DNA of 64,000 bases from CALKXV01 sp965228905 (GTDB lineage Bacteria; Pseudomonadota; Alphaproteobacteria; Rhodobacterales; Rhodobacteraceae), in NCBI GenBank assembly GCA_965228905.1, contig CBDDII010000002.1, forward strand, positions 248,001-312,000. Direction: 5' to 3'. The notes under the pieces are model-generated. The model was not told the origin of the DNA. It ran no database searches and saw only the letters and a program-made list of their open reading frames with translations. Position numbers and translations under genes: made by a program. Below are positions 44,664 through 53,183 of this stretch, piece by piece (positions within the stretch are counted from its first letter, which is position 1; each line of letters starts with the position of its first letter).

Positions 44664-46104
44664 AATCTATTCCTGTTCTTGATCTTGATGGAGGCGTTCG
44701 GCGTCCTGCATCCTGGCAAGACGCTGCACATTGCTCCTTATCTTGAAGCCATGTGCTACGCGCTTCAGGAGGTCGTCAACGGTCGAATTCCTCGCCTCAT
44801 GATCTTGATCGCACCACGGCATCTGAAGTCGGTCTTCGGCTCGGTGCTTTTTCCGGCGTTTTTTGCTGGGCCATAATCCAGAATTGAAGATCATGGTCGT
44901 CAGCTATGGCGGCGAACTGGCGCGCGAGCACGCAGTCTTGTTCCGTCGGTTGATAGAAAGTCCGTTCTTTCGCCGCCTTTTCCCCGATACGAGGATTGAT
45001 CCGCGCAATGCGCGGGTCGATCACATGAAGACCACGAAGGGAGGCGGTCGTCATGCCGTCTCCATCGGTGGTTCCGTCACCGGCTTTGGTGCCGAGGTCA
45101 TCGTTATCGATGATCTCGCGAAAGCAGCCGACGTAAAGTCCGAGGTGATCCGCGAGCAGGCGCGCGTCTTCTTTGACGAGTCGCTGTTCTCTCGTATTGA
45201 TAACAAGTGGGACGCACGGATCGTCTCGATCCAGCAGCGTCTCCACGAAGACGACTTCGCGGCATACCTTCTTGAGAAAGGCACGTTCCACCATCTCTGC
45301 CTGCCGTCCATCGCAGATACTCGACAAGAGCACAAACTATTCGGGCAGCGTCGATGGGTCAGAGAAATCGGTGACGTCCTGAGCCCGGACCGGGAGCCAA
45401 GAGAGGTCCTAGACCACATCAAGGCCGAGATCGGAAGCTACGCCTTCCAGGCCCAATATCAACAGGATCCATCGCCGGGATCGAGTGAATTCCTGTGAAT
45501 GGACGACCTCTATCTGGTCGATGAGATTCCAGAGCCAGAACGCGTTCTCCGACATGTGCAGAGCCGGGACACTGCCGTCAAGGACGGTCCCCGTTGCGAT
45601 TATTCTGTGGGGCTGACGTTCGGATGGCACGAAAGTGAGCGGCGGTGGTACCTTGTGGATGTCATCCGCGAACGCCAGAAATTCCCGGACCTTCTCGACC
45701 GTGTTAGGGCGGCACGTCGACTCTGGCGGGCGGATCGCGTCCTTGTCGAAGACACAAATCTGGGTTCTGCAATCCTCCAAACGATGCGCAAGAATATTTA
45801 CGGCGTCTATCTCCCCGTACAACCCAAAGAAGGCAAAGTAGGTCGGTTCGTTGCTCAGACAGACTGGTTAAAGTCCGGGCAATTGGTAATCCCGACAGAT
45901 CGGCCCTGGTTCGATACCTTTCGTCGTGAACTCTTGCAATTCCCGAATGCGACGCATGATGACCAGGTCGATGCGCTGACCCAGTTCGCCGAGCATATGC
46001 GGCGCTTGCAGCGCGTGTATCTCGACACAGACCCTGATACTGGCGAGCGAATGGGACTGTGTCGGCCCGAAAGGCCGAAACGCGAGGACAGGATGCAGTT
46101 TTGA
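44664..46104 (+). pseudogene. phage terminase large subunit, broken
   Basis: Three pieces that align end to end with a terminase large subunit. 44664-44875 carries the ATPase start (VVNGRIPRLMILIAPRHLKS; the APRHLKS box is a Walker A variant). A frameshift near 44866 leads into 44863-45498, with the VVSYG and IVIDDLAKA Walker B segments. An in-frame TGA at 45496-45498 is followed in the same frame by 45499-46104, the nuclease domain with VEDTNLGSA and DDQVDALTQF. Such a protein packages phage or gene-transfer-agent DNA. One frameshift plus one stop make it non-functional as it stands, though 45499-46104 could still be translated alone. Confidence 0.82.
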
Positions 46105-46232
46105 TTTGGGATTGGTGGGTCTGCAACTGCTCCACCTATGGGCTAAGCCGATGGTTCGAACCCCTGTCTCTGCTATAAATGGCCTGTACACTCTCCGAAC
46201 TATTCTTCTTCCGTACCACAGCAGAAAAAAGC

Positions 46233-46265
46233 GAGTAGCAGGTTCAAATCCCGGGCTCGCAACCA
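46233..46265 (+). other. tRNA-like 3' fragment, possible attachment-site remnant
   Basis: GAGTAGCAGGTTCAAATCCC followed by GGGCTCGCAACCA resembles a T-arm plus acceptor end with CCA; the closing CGCAACCA is like tRNA-fMet. The T-stem pairs poorly and no 5' half is present, so not a working tRNA. It lies 130 bases after the terminase remnant, where a prophage attachment site would be expected. Confidence 0.35.
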
Positions 46266-46366
46266 CCGATACCGACGTTCGATCAAGGTGGTCGTCTGAG
46301 TCGATTGAGCCCGGAAGCCCTTAGCGGGCTTTGTGAGATCAAACGGAATTGATAGAGCGATGGCGA

Positions 46367-46386
46367 GGAAATCGGAAACGATTTCC
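46367..46386. repeat. hairpin with GAAA tetraloop
   Basis: GGAAATCG-GAAA-CGATTTCC, a perfect 8-base stem with a GNRA loop, flanked by a further CGAG/CTCG pair. Stable RNA hairpin of unknown role. Confidence 0.5.
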
Positions 46387-46417
46387 GGCTCGGACATCGC
46401 GGCAAATCAATGAGTTA

Positions 46418-46455
46418 GAGCGACGTCCTTGATTCAGAAATCAAGGAGGGCGCTC
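46418..46455 (-). terminator. hairpin downstream of the transporter operon
   Basis: TCCTTGATT-CAGA-AATCAAGGA, with an outer GAGCG/CGCTC stem. It lies 75 bases past the permease stop on the minus strand. There is no T-run, so a processing or rho-linked 3' end is as likely as intrinsic termination. Confidence 0.45.
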
Positions 46456-46529
46456 TAGACTGAATTTGGTTGAAGAGGCTTGGTTGGGATGAGTCGTTCC
46501 CTTGATTTGCGGTTTTCTGCAAGGAAACG

Positions 46530-47543
46530 CTATTCTTTCCCGGTTTCCTTGCCCGTCGTCGGCGCGTTCTTCAGCGATGCCATTGCCGCCGCCTCTCGTC
46601 GGGCTGAACGATACCTGGCGAACTGCGTATCGGCGGTGACACCGATCAGGATGACCCCGCCCATGACAGCAAAGTTGAGCGATGACGGAATGCCAAGCAG
46701 GTTCACCAGGTTCTGAAGCACCTGCAACAAGATCACCCCCAGGACCACACCGACGATCGAGCCTTCGCCGCCCCGAAGCGAGAACCCCCCCAAAACTGCA
46801 GCAGCGATGGCGTAGAGTTCGTAGAAGTTGCCATGTGAGGCCGGGTGGATCGAGCGCGTATACATTGCGAAGAAGATCGCGGAGATGCCGGTGAGAACCG
46901 CACAGATCACGTAGGCCATGATGATGACCCGCGTCGTATTGATCCCCGAGAACCGCGCGGCTTCTTCGTTCTTGCCGACGGCGAAGAGATGCCGACCGAA
47001 GACGGTGCGGTGCAAAAGGAACCACGACAGGACAGCGATGATCCCGAAAGCGACGATGGAGTGGGGCACGCCGGACGTGCGGCCCGAGACCAGCCATTCA
47101 AGCACCGGGAATTCATCGCCGAAGGAAAACCCGGCCGTGCCATCGGCGGTGTAGAAACGCGCGATGCCGCGATAGATCAGAAGTCCGCAGAGCGTGACGA
47201 CGAAGGGTTGCAGTTTTAACCGTGTCACCAGCAGCCCGTGCAGCAGACCGATGATACCCCCAAGGAAAAGCACGATCACCATCGCAATTGGCCAGGGAAT
47301 GCCCTGGTTGACGATCATGTCGACGAAAAGCACCCCGAGAAGTGCGATCACCGAGCCGACCGACAACTCGATCCCTGCCGTGACGATCACGAAAGCCTCG
47401 GCGATGGAAAAAAGCCCGAAAAGCCCGATGAGATTGGCGGTGTTGGCAAGGTTGATCGGCGACAGGAATCGCGGGTTCAGCACCGCCACCACGGCGGAAA
47501 CGGTAAGCACGAGAATGCCGAGGCCGATATCTTTCTTTTGCAC
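46530..47543 (-). CDS. simple-sugar ABC transporter permease (RbsC type), system 1
   Basis: A 337-residue inner-membrane protein with about 9-10 helices and the BPD_transp_2 signature: IELSVGSVIALLG near residue 58, and AAAVLGGFSLRGGEGSIVGV near 245-265, which contacts the ATPase. It forms the channel for a pentose/hexose-like sugar. It follows the ATPase gene by 30 bases in the minus-strand operon. The substrate is not determined by sequence. Confidence 0.9.
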   Translation of the reverse strand: MQKKDIGLGILVLTVSAVVAVLNPRFLSPINLANTANLIGLFGLFSIAEAFVIVTAGIELSVGSVIALLGVLFVDMIVNQGIPWPIAMVIVLFLGGIIGLLHGLLVTRLKLQPFVVTLCGLLIYRGIARFYTADGTAGFSFGDEFPVLEWLVSGRTSGVPHSIVAFGIIAVLSWFLLHRTVFGRHLFAVGKNEEAARFSGINTTRVIIMAYVICAVLTGISAIFFAMYTRSIHPASHGNFYELYAIAAAVLGGFSLRGGEGSIVGVVLGVILLQVLQNLVNLLGIPSSLNFAVMGGVILIGVTADTQFARYRSARREAAAMASLKNAPTTGKETGKE

Positions 47544-47573
47544 TGCTTCGCCCCTCCCCGAGGCCTTGTTTTA

Positions 47574-49064
47574 TCATCCAACGGCAAGATGCAGGATGTT
47601 TTCTTCGCTCAGGTCTTCGTGCGGCAGGATGCCGGTGATCCGCCCGGCACTCATCACGGCCACGCGGTCGGATACGCCGATCACCTCTTCCATGTCGCTT
47701 GAGATCATCAGAATGCCGACGCCCGCGTCAGCCAGTCCGCGCATCAGGCTGTAGACTTCGCCCTTGGCCCCGACGTCTATGCCGCGCGTCGGTTCGTCCA
47801 TGATGATGACGCTCGGCTGCATGGCGAGCCATTTGGCAAGCACGACTTTCTGCTGATTGCCCCCCGACAACGAAGCGGCGGCAACCTCTATCGACGGGGT
47901 CTTGATACCGAGTTTCGATCTGGATTCGCGGCCAAGTGTTTCTTCGGCCCTGCGGTCGACGAACCAGGCGCGACGCAACTTGTCGAGGTTCGGCAAAGAG
48001 ATGTTGTGCCGGATCGCGAAATCCAGGACCAACCCTTCCTCCTTGCGGTTTTCCGGGACAAGACAAAGGCCCGCCGAGATCGCGGCAGCGACCGAATTGG
48101 CGACAAGGGGCTGCCCGTCAACCGTCACATCGCCGCCCTGCCGGGTGTCGACACCGAAAACCGACCGTGCAAGTTCGGACCTGCCAGCTCCGACAAGCCC
48201 GGCAAGGCCCAGGATTTCACCCTTGTGCAAGGTCAGGTCGACCGTCGCGGAAGGGTAGGCTGCCGTTCGCACGGACCGAAGTTCAAGCACAGGGTCGCCC
48301 TGTGCGCGGACGATCCTGTTTTCGTCGCGCCCGATGTTGCGGCCGATCATCATCTCGACCATGCGATCTTTCGTGATCTCACTGCGCGCCAGATCACCCG
48401 CGTTCCGGCCGTCGCGCAGAACGACGACGCGGTCGGCGACATCGGTGATCTCGGCCAGACGGTGACTGATGAACAGCACGCCGACGCCATCGGCCTTGAG
48501 TTGCTTCATCACGTCCAGCAGACGCTCGGTCTCTGACAAAGTGAGGCTGGAGGTCGGTTCGTCGAAGATCACCAGCCGCGCTTTCGTTGAAAGCGCCTTG
48601 GCAATCTCCATAAGTTGCTGGTCGGCAAGCGACAGGTCGGCGGCGGAATCTTCGGCGGCAAAGCGCGTACCAAGCATCGACAGAATGGGGCGCACTTCGC
48701 GCATCATCGACTTGTGGTCGAGCGACGAAAACGGGCCCTTTCGCGGCTCGCGCCCAAGCAGGATGTTGCCCGCCACGTCGAGGTTGGAAAAGGTGTTCAA
48801 CTCCTGATGCACGAAGGCAATGCCATGATCGGTTGCCGCGCGCGGGGTCATCGTATCGAAACTTTCGCCGTCGATCGTTATCGTGCCCCGGTTCGGCGAA
48901 ATCGTACCACCCAGCACTTTCATCAACGTGGACTTGCCGGCTCCGTTCTCGCCGATCAGGCCAACGATCTCGCCCCCGTTCATGGTGAGGCTGACATCGT
49001 CCAGCGCGATGACACCGGGATACACCTTTGTAATACCGTTAAGCGCGAGATTGATCTTTTTCAT
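47574..49064 (-). CDS. simple-sugar ABC transporter ATPase with two domains (RbsA/MglA type), system 1
   Basis: A 496-residue double ATPase. Domain 1 has GENGAGKS, Q-loop HQELNTF, signature DLSLADQQ and Walker B LVIFDEPTS. Domain 2 has a degenerate P-loop GLVGAGRSEL, signature LSGGNQQKV and Walker B VIIMDEPTRGIDVG. This asymmetric pattern is standard for sugar uptake ATPases of this class. Cytoplasmic side of the inner membrane; works with the adjacent permease and the binding protein at 49151-50098. Confidence 0.93.
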   Translation of the reverse strand: MKKINLALNGITKVYPGVIALDDVSLTMNGGEIVGLIGENGAGKSTLMKVLGGTISPNRGTITIDGESFDTMTPRAATDHGIAFVHQELNTFSNLDVAGNILLGREPRKGPFSSLDHKSMMREVRPILSMLGTRFAAEDSAADLSLADQQLMEIAKALSTKARLVIFDEPTSSLTLSETERLLDVMKQLKADGVGVLFISHRLAEITDVADRVVVLRDGRNAGDLARSEITKDRMVEMMIGRNIGRDENRIVRAQGDPVLELRSVRTAAYPSATVDLTLHKGEILGLAGLVGAGRSELARSVFGVDTRQGGDVTVDGQPLVANSVAAAISAGLCLVPENRKEEGLVLDFAIRHNISLPNLDKLRRAWFVDRRAEETLGRESRSKLGIKTPSIEVAAASLSGGNQQKVVLAKWLAMQPSVIIMDEPTRGIDVGAKGEVYSLMRGLADAGVGILMISSDMEEVIGVSDRVAVMSAGRITGILPHEDLSEENILHLAVG

Positions 49065-49150
49065 GGCGACTTGGAATGTTTGGAAAGAGTTGGGCCGCGC
49101 GAGGCTGGAGCAGCGCCCCGCGTGGCCCGTTTCAAGCGGGAGGATACCGC

Positions 49151-50098
49151 TTAACCGGAAATCCTGGCTTTCAGTTCCGCTTCGAAGTCGTCGACGTTTT
49201 CCGCGTCGATCACCTTGGTCGGAACGATGATAAGGCCGTCGTCCGGGACACCCGATTTGTCGCCTTCAAGGAAGTCCGCCATGAGGTGCATTCCCTGGTA
49301 GCCCCATTGATAGGGATCCTGAACGACCGTGCCTGCGAAGGAACCTTCGCGAACGGCCCCAAGCGTCACCGGATCCTCGTCGAAGGCGATGACCGTGATT
49401 TCGCCCAGCTTGCCTGCGGCCTGAAGCGCCTCGTAAATCTTCGGCGGGTTGTAGGAATAGAAGCCGACCATGCAGGTGATGTCAGGTTGCGCGGCCAGCA
49501 CATCGTCGACGTTCGAACGCGCGCGTGCGAAATCCACGTCATCGCCACGCACGTCGACCAGTTCGATGCCCGAACCTTCGACAGCCTCGCGGAAACCCGC
49601 GATACGCTCGACGGCGTTGTCAGCGCCAAGGAAACCGACGAAGCCCATGCATTTGCCGCCGTCGGGCAATGCTTCGACCGCGATTTCCCCCGCCTGGATT
49701 CCCGCAGCGGTGTTGGACGAGCCGAGATAGGCGATACGATTGCTGTCGGGCGCGTCCGAGTCCGTGGTGAAAAGCGGCACCTGGCCGGCAATCCGGTTGA
49801 AGGCGTCGATCGAGGTCTTCGGGTCGACCGACGAGATCATGACGGCATCGGTGCCTGCGGCGACAAGATCGTCCATCAGGGCGTTCTGAAGCGCGGCGGT
49901 CCCCTGCGCGGGATACCGGAACTGAAGATCGTATTCCGGCAATTCGGCCTGCGCGGCCTTCACCCCGGCTTCGGCCAGTTTCCAGAAATCCGAAGCCGCG
50001 TTCACAACGAACGCCAGCTTCTGTTTCTCTTGCGCGACTGCGCCCGTCGCAAAGGCCGCAGCGATGGTGGCAAGCGCCACTGTGGTTCTGAGTTTCAT
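49151..50098 (-). CDS. periplasmic sugar-binding protein (RbsB type), system 1
   Basis: A 315-residue secreted protein. The signal peptide is 1-22 (cut after GAVAQ/AVA). Peripla_BP_4 fold with LAFVVNAASDFWKLAEAGVK at the first strand-helix and AVMISSVDPKTS, VIAFDEDPVTL and GTVVQDPYQWGY typical of the class. It delivers the ligand to the permease/ATPase encoded downstream. Start ATG 50098; an operator palindrome lies 53-72 bases upstream, so it probably has its own promoter in addition to read-through from the gene before. Confidence 0.92.
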   Translation of the reverse strand: MKLRTTVALATIAAAFATGAVAQEKQKLAFVVNAASDFWKLAEAGVKAAQAELPEYDLQFRYPAQGTAALQNALMDDLVAAGTDAVMISSVDPKTSIDAFNRIAGQVPLFTTDSDAPDSNRIAYLGSSNTAAGIQAGEIAVEALPDGGKCMGFVGFLGADNAVERIAGFREAVEGSGIELVDVRGDDVDFARARSNVDDVLAAQPDITCMVGFYSYNPPKIYEALQAAGKLGEITVIAFDEDPVTLGAVREGSFAGTVVQDPYQWGYQGMHLMADFLEGDKSGVPDDGLIIVPTKVIDAENVDDFEAELKARISG

Positions 50099-50150
50099 GT
50101 CTTCCTCCCTAGGTTCATGTGCGCTCTTCGGCGCTCTCTCAGTTGAAATT

Positions 50151-50170
50151 GTTTGCTAATATTACCAAAC
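50151..50170. promoter_or_regulatory. palindromic operator, likely LacI site
   Basis: GTTTGCTAATATTACCAAAC, symmetric around its centre except for one pair, the usual size of a LacI-family operator. The core CTAATATTA recurs in the divergent promoter at 52301-52316. It lies upstream of the first binding-protein gene. Confidence 0.7.
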
Positions 50171-50186
50171 GAATGTGGGGGCGCCC

Positions 50187-50204
50187 CCGGCCCCGAAGGG
50201 CCGG
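50187..50204 (-). terminator. hairpin with TTCG loop between two binding-protein genes
   Basis: On the minus strand CCGGCCC-TTCG-GGGCCGG, a very stable stem with a UUCG tetraloop and a further outer GAATG/CATTC pairing. It follows the stop of the binding-protein gene at 50226 and precedes the operator for the next gene. It fits partial termination or mRNA protection, which would raise binding-protein levels over those of the membrane parts. Confidence 0.6.
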
Positions 50205-50225
50205 AGGCATTCTCTCAGGGAGTCG

Positions 50226-51221
50226 TTAGTTATCCGCGCAGAAGCCCGGATCGTCCTGGTTGCAAACGTCAAGCCCGGTGAAAAGCGGGTCTTCGACCGT
50301 TTCGCCATTGATGAGTTGGATCATCACGTCAGGTGCGCGCAGGCCCATCTCGAACGGACGCTGCCCGACCTGTGCGTGGCTGCGGCCATCGCGGAAGGCT
50401 TTCGTCTGCGGCGGAAGGGTGTCACCGGCAATGATGATAAGCTCTTGCGACTGGAGCTTGTCCATCACCTGGTCGGTTACCTGCGTGTAGGCTTGCGGTG
50501 CGAACTGCGCCCAGCCACCGATCAGGATGAAGGCATCAAGATCCGGGTTCGCCGTGAAGACGTCGGACATCTGCTGGTTCGCCAGGTCTGCCTGGTCGTT
50601 GGTGAAGACCGGGCAACCGTCGATTTCGGTCCAGCCGCCTTCGCCAGCCAGACGGTCCACGCCTTCCGCACCGGCCGCCGTGTCACGGAAGCCCTGGGCG
50701 CGGGCATTGATGTTGTCCGCCGCGACGTTTCCGAGTTGCAGGCAAACCGTGCCCCCTTCGGGTTTCAGCTTGGCGGCTTCTTCGGCCATCTTGACGCCCA
50801 TCAGGTAGTTGTCCGTGCCAAGGTAGGTGGCGCGAATGTCGCGGTCCTGCTCAAGAAAGTCGGCATCGACCGTCATCACCGGAACCGACGGTGCGATCGA
50901 CCGCACGCGGTTGGCCATCGCCGGTGCATTCGACGGCGAAATCGCGATGGCGGCCACGCCCGAAGTCAGAAGGTCGTCGACGATCTGAACTTCACCTGCT
51001 TCGTCGGCTGACGAGGCGGGGCCAGTGTAAAGGCACTCGTATTCACTGTCGGCATTGTTGGCCATCCATTCCTGGCACCCAAGGTTGATCTGCTCGAAAA
51101 ACGGGTTGTCGAGACCCTTGACCACGATGGCCAGAGTCTTCTTGTCCTGCGCCCCCGCCGTTGTTGCGGCAAGCGCGGCGACGGCAGCAGTCGTCGCAAG
51201 TAAAGCTTTGTAATAAGTCAC
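50226..51221 (-). CDS. periplasmic sugar-binding protein (RbsB type), probably for system 2
   Basis: A 331-residue secreted protein with signal peptide 1-24 (TTAGAQ). Peripla_BP_4 fold: LAIVVKGLDNPFFEQINLGC, AIAISPSNAPAMAN, TVDADFLEQDR and FILIGGWAQFAPQAY. It has five Cys in the mature part (CQEW, YECLY, VCLQL, GCPVF, DVCNQDDPGFC), so disulfides are likely. It is distinct from the other binding protein. The divergent ATPase and permease have no binding-protein gene of their own, so this is their probable partner. Confidence 0.9.
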   Translation of the reverse strand: MTYYKALLATTAAVAALAATTAGAQDKKTLAIVVKGLDNPFFEQINLGCQEWMANNADSEYECLYTGPASSADEAGEVQIVDDLLTSGVAAIAISPSNAPAMANRVRSIAPSVPVMTVDADFLEQDRDIRATYLGTDNYLMGVKMAEEAAKLKPEGGTVCLQLGNVAADNINARAQGFRDTAAGAEGVDRLAGEGGWTEIDGCPVFTNDQADLANQQMSDVFTANPDLDAFILIGGWAQFAPQAYTQVTDQVMDKLQSQELIIIAGDTLPPQTKAFRDGRSHAQVGQRPFEMGLRAPDVMIQLINGETVEDPLFTGLDVCNQDDPGFCADN

Positions 51222-51264
51222 TTTAAGTCCTCCCAGTTATCGTGACACTGTCGTTGGTTCCGGG

Positions 51265-52260
51265 TTATCCCGGATACCAAATCCTGCGCGGATCATCGGC
51301 GCTGCGCCGATAGCCCCATGCTCTTTCGATGAGTTGTTCGAGATCGACTTTCGGACGCCAGCCAAGCCTCAGGCGGGCCTTGGCGTTGTCCAGCCAGTTG
51401 CTGATCATTAAGGTTTCCACGGTCTTGGCACCAAGCCCGCGCGTTGCTTCCAGATGGTCGGCGACTTCGCCATAATCGACGGGCCGGTCCATCGTGATGT
51501 TGAAAAGTTCACCCTCTGCCGCCGGGTTGTCGAGGGCTGCGAGGATCGCGGCGACAAGGTCGTCGACATGGACGAAATTGCGCCGCAGGGGCTTGCCATC
51601 CCGGTCGATGACACGGGGCACGAGGTCGGCACTTGCGCTTTCTGCAATCTCGTCGTCAGACAGATACTCGCTCCATGCCGGGCCGCCAAACTGGTCGTCA
51701 CCGAAGCTGAGGGCGAAGCGGAAATCGTCTTTTTCCATGATCCAGGGTGCGCGCAGGATCGTGCCGTTCAAGCCGTACTGAAAACGGTATTGCTCCAGCA
51801 TGACCTCTTCGAGAACCTTGGTCAGCGCATAGCAACCGGGGTAGGCCTTGCGCTCGGAACTTTCCGTCACCGGCCCGTCATAGGACTGGAACGCATGGCC
51901 AACCGAGCAATCCCCGCCGATCAGGATGAACTGCTTTGCGGTGGAAGATTGCCGGAAGGCTTCCAGCATCAGGAACATGCCCTTCACCGCGACATCCATG
52001 CAAAGGTCGGGGGATTCCTTGACCGCCGCCATGTGAAGAACGTGCGTTACGCCATCCAGCGCGGCGTCAACAGTGGACCGGTCGCCGAGCGAACCGCGAA
52101 TCACGCTGATTCGATCCGTCTCTGGAATCGTGCGTTTGTTGCAGACAGCTGCAACGGTCCAGTCGCGAAACCGGTCCGTCTGAAGAAACGCGGGCAGAAA
52201 ATTCTGGCCGACTTTCCCTGTTACGCCTGTCAGCAGCAGTCGCATAATCCTCCCTGTCAT
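51265..52260 (-). CDS. extended SDR sugar epimerase/dehydrogenase
   Basis: A 331-residue NAD-binding protein. The Rossmann motif LLTGVTGKVG is near the N-terminus; the YxxxK pair is in YALTKVLEE, and a C-terminal sugar-binding part contains FNITMDRPVDYGEV. The family includes UDP-glucose 4-epimerases and uronate dehydrogenases; which applies is open. The start is uncertain: ATG 52260, or ATG 52245 with GGGAGG very close upstream. First gene of the minus-strand transporter operon, so it probably acts on the imported sugar. Confidence 0.85.
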   Translation of the reverse strand: MTGRIMRLLLTGVTGKVGQNFLPAFLQTDRFRDWTVAAVCNKRTIPETDRISVIRGSLGDRSTVDAALDGVTHVLHMAAVKESPDLCMDVAVKGMFLMLEAFRQSSTAKQFILIGGDCSVGHAFQSYDGPVTESSERKAYPGCYALTKVLEEVMLEQYRFQYGLNGTILRAPWIMEKDDFRFALSFGDDQFGGPAWSEYLSDDEIAESASADLVPRVIDRDGKPLRRNFVHVDDLVAAILAALDNPAAEGELFNITMDRPVDYGEVADHLEATRGLGAKTVETLMISNWLDNAKARLRLGWRPKVDLEQLIERAWGYRRSADDPRRIWYPG

Positions 52261-52286
52261 GTTGGTGCCTTCGTCGGCACTTATTT

Positions 52287-52316
52287 GTGCTAATGTTCAT
52301 TTACTAATATTAGCAC
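52287..52316. promoter_or_regulatory. operator in the divergent promoter, likely LacI site
   Basis: GTGCTAAT (52287-52294) and ATTAGCAC (52309-52316) form an inverted repeat with a 14-base spacer. The right half overlaps TTACTAATATTAGCAC, which shares its CTAATATTA core with the site at 50151-50170. It lies between the epimerase and the second ATPase gene, so one repressor could switch both operons. Confidence 0.65.
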
Positions 52317-52431
52317 GTCAAGTAATAATTATCGCCAGGCCGACTGGAATGCGGAGGAAATCCAGTCCAAGCTGAAGGCATTGCGGGAAACCCGGGGCTA
52401 TAACCGGGGCCCGAAGAATGGGAGGAACGGC

Positions 52432-53172
52432 ATGTCACGGCTCAAGCTGTCCGGCATTTCGCGTAGCTTTGGAGCGATCCGGGCGCTCGATAACGTCTCG
52501 CTCGAACTGGCTCCGGGCGAGGTCATGGGGTTGATGGGCGACAACGGCGCCGGCAAGTCCACACTGGTCAAGATCATCGCTGGAAACTATCGACCGTCTG
52601 CCGGGGAAATCCGGGTCGACGACGATCCGGTCGAGTTCCACAAGCCGATCGACGCGCAGCGCGCAGGAATTGAAATCGTCCACCAGGACCTGGCGCTCTG
52701 CAATCATCTGACCGCTGCTTCGAATGTCTTTCTTGGACGAGAACCAGTCAAAAAGATCGGGCCAATCGGGATCATCGACTACGAGAAAATGCGGACAACC
52801 TCGGCACAGCTTTTCGCCCGCCTGAAATCCGAGACCCGGCCGCGCGATGTCGTGCGCCGCATGTCGGGGGGCCAAAGGCAGGCCGTCGCGATTGCCCGCA
52901 CCCTGCTATCGCATCCAAAGATCGTTCTGCTGGACGAACCGACCGCAGCCATTTCGGTGCGGCAGGTGGCAGAGGTGCTGGAACTTATCCGGAACCTGCG
53001 TGATCAAGGTATCAGCGTCATTCTCATCAGCCACCGGATGCCCGACGTTTTTGCCGTTGCCGATACGATTGCCGTGCTGCGTCGGGGTGAACTTGTCGCC
53101 AGCAAACGCGCATCGGAAAGCTCTCCCGAAGAAGTCACCGGTCTTATCACCGGTGCCATTGAATACGCCTGA
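52432..53172 (+). CDS. sugar ABC transporter ATPase, single-domain, system 2
   Basis: A 246-residue ATPase with GDNGAGKST, HQDLALCN Q-loop, signature RMSGGQRQAV, Walker B IVLLDEPTAA and H-loop ISHRMPDV. It has only one ATPase domain, unlike the double one in system 1, and resembles the FrcA/short RbsA types that work as homodimers. ATG 52432 has GGAGG 6 bases upstream; the longer open frame from 52381 is not used. First gene of the plus-strand operon. Confidence 0.93.
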   Translation: MSRLKLSGISRSFGAIRALDNVSLELAPGEVMGLMGDNGAGKSTLVKIIAGNYRPSAGEIRVDDDPVEFHKPIDAQRAGIEIVHQDLALCNHLTAASNVFLGREPVKKIGPIGIIDYEKMRTTSAQLFARLKSETRPRDVVRRMSGGQRQAVAIARTLLSHPKIVLLDEPTAAISVRQVAEVLELIRNLRDQGISVILISHRMPDVFAVADTIAVLRRGELVASKRASESSPEEVTGLITGAIEYA

Positions 53173-53183
53173 GGAACAACAGG

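Larger units (their letters stand above)
46105..46529. other. island border with hairpins and a tRNA-like fragment
   Basis: No gene supported. It holds a tRNA-like 3' fragment (46233-46265), a GNRA hairpin (46367-46386) and a longer hairpin (46418-46455), and the 3' end of the transporter operon lies just right of it. Confidence 0.45.

Noticed and set aside
46117..46180. Second tRNA-like patch with GGTTCGAACCCC
   Set aside because: No acceptor or anticodon arm can be folded; the resemblance is limited to a T-loop-like string.
49076..50146. 356-codon plus-strand frame opposite the sugar-binding protein
   Set aside because: Binding-protein motifs and signal peptide are on the minus strand.
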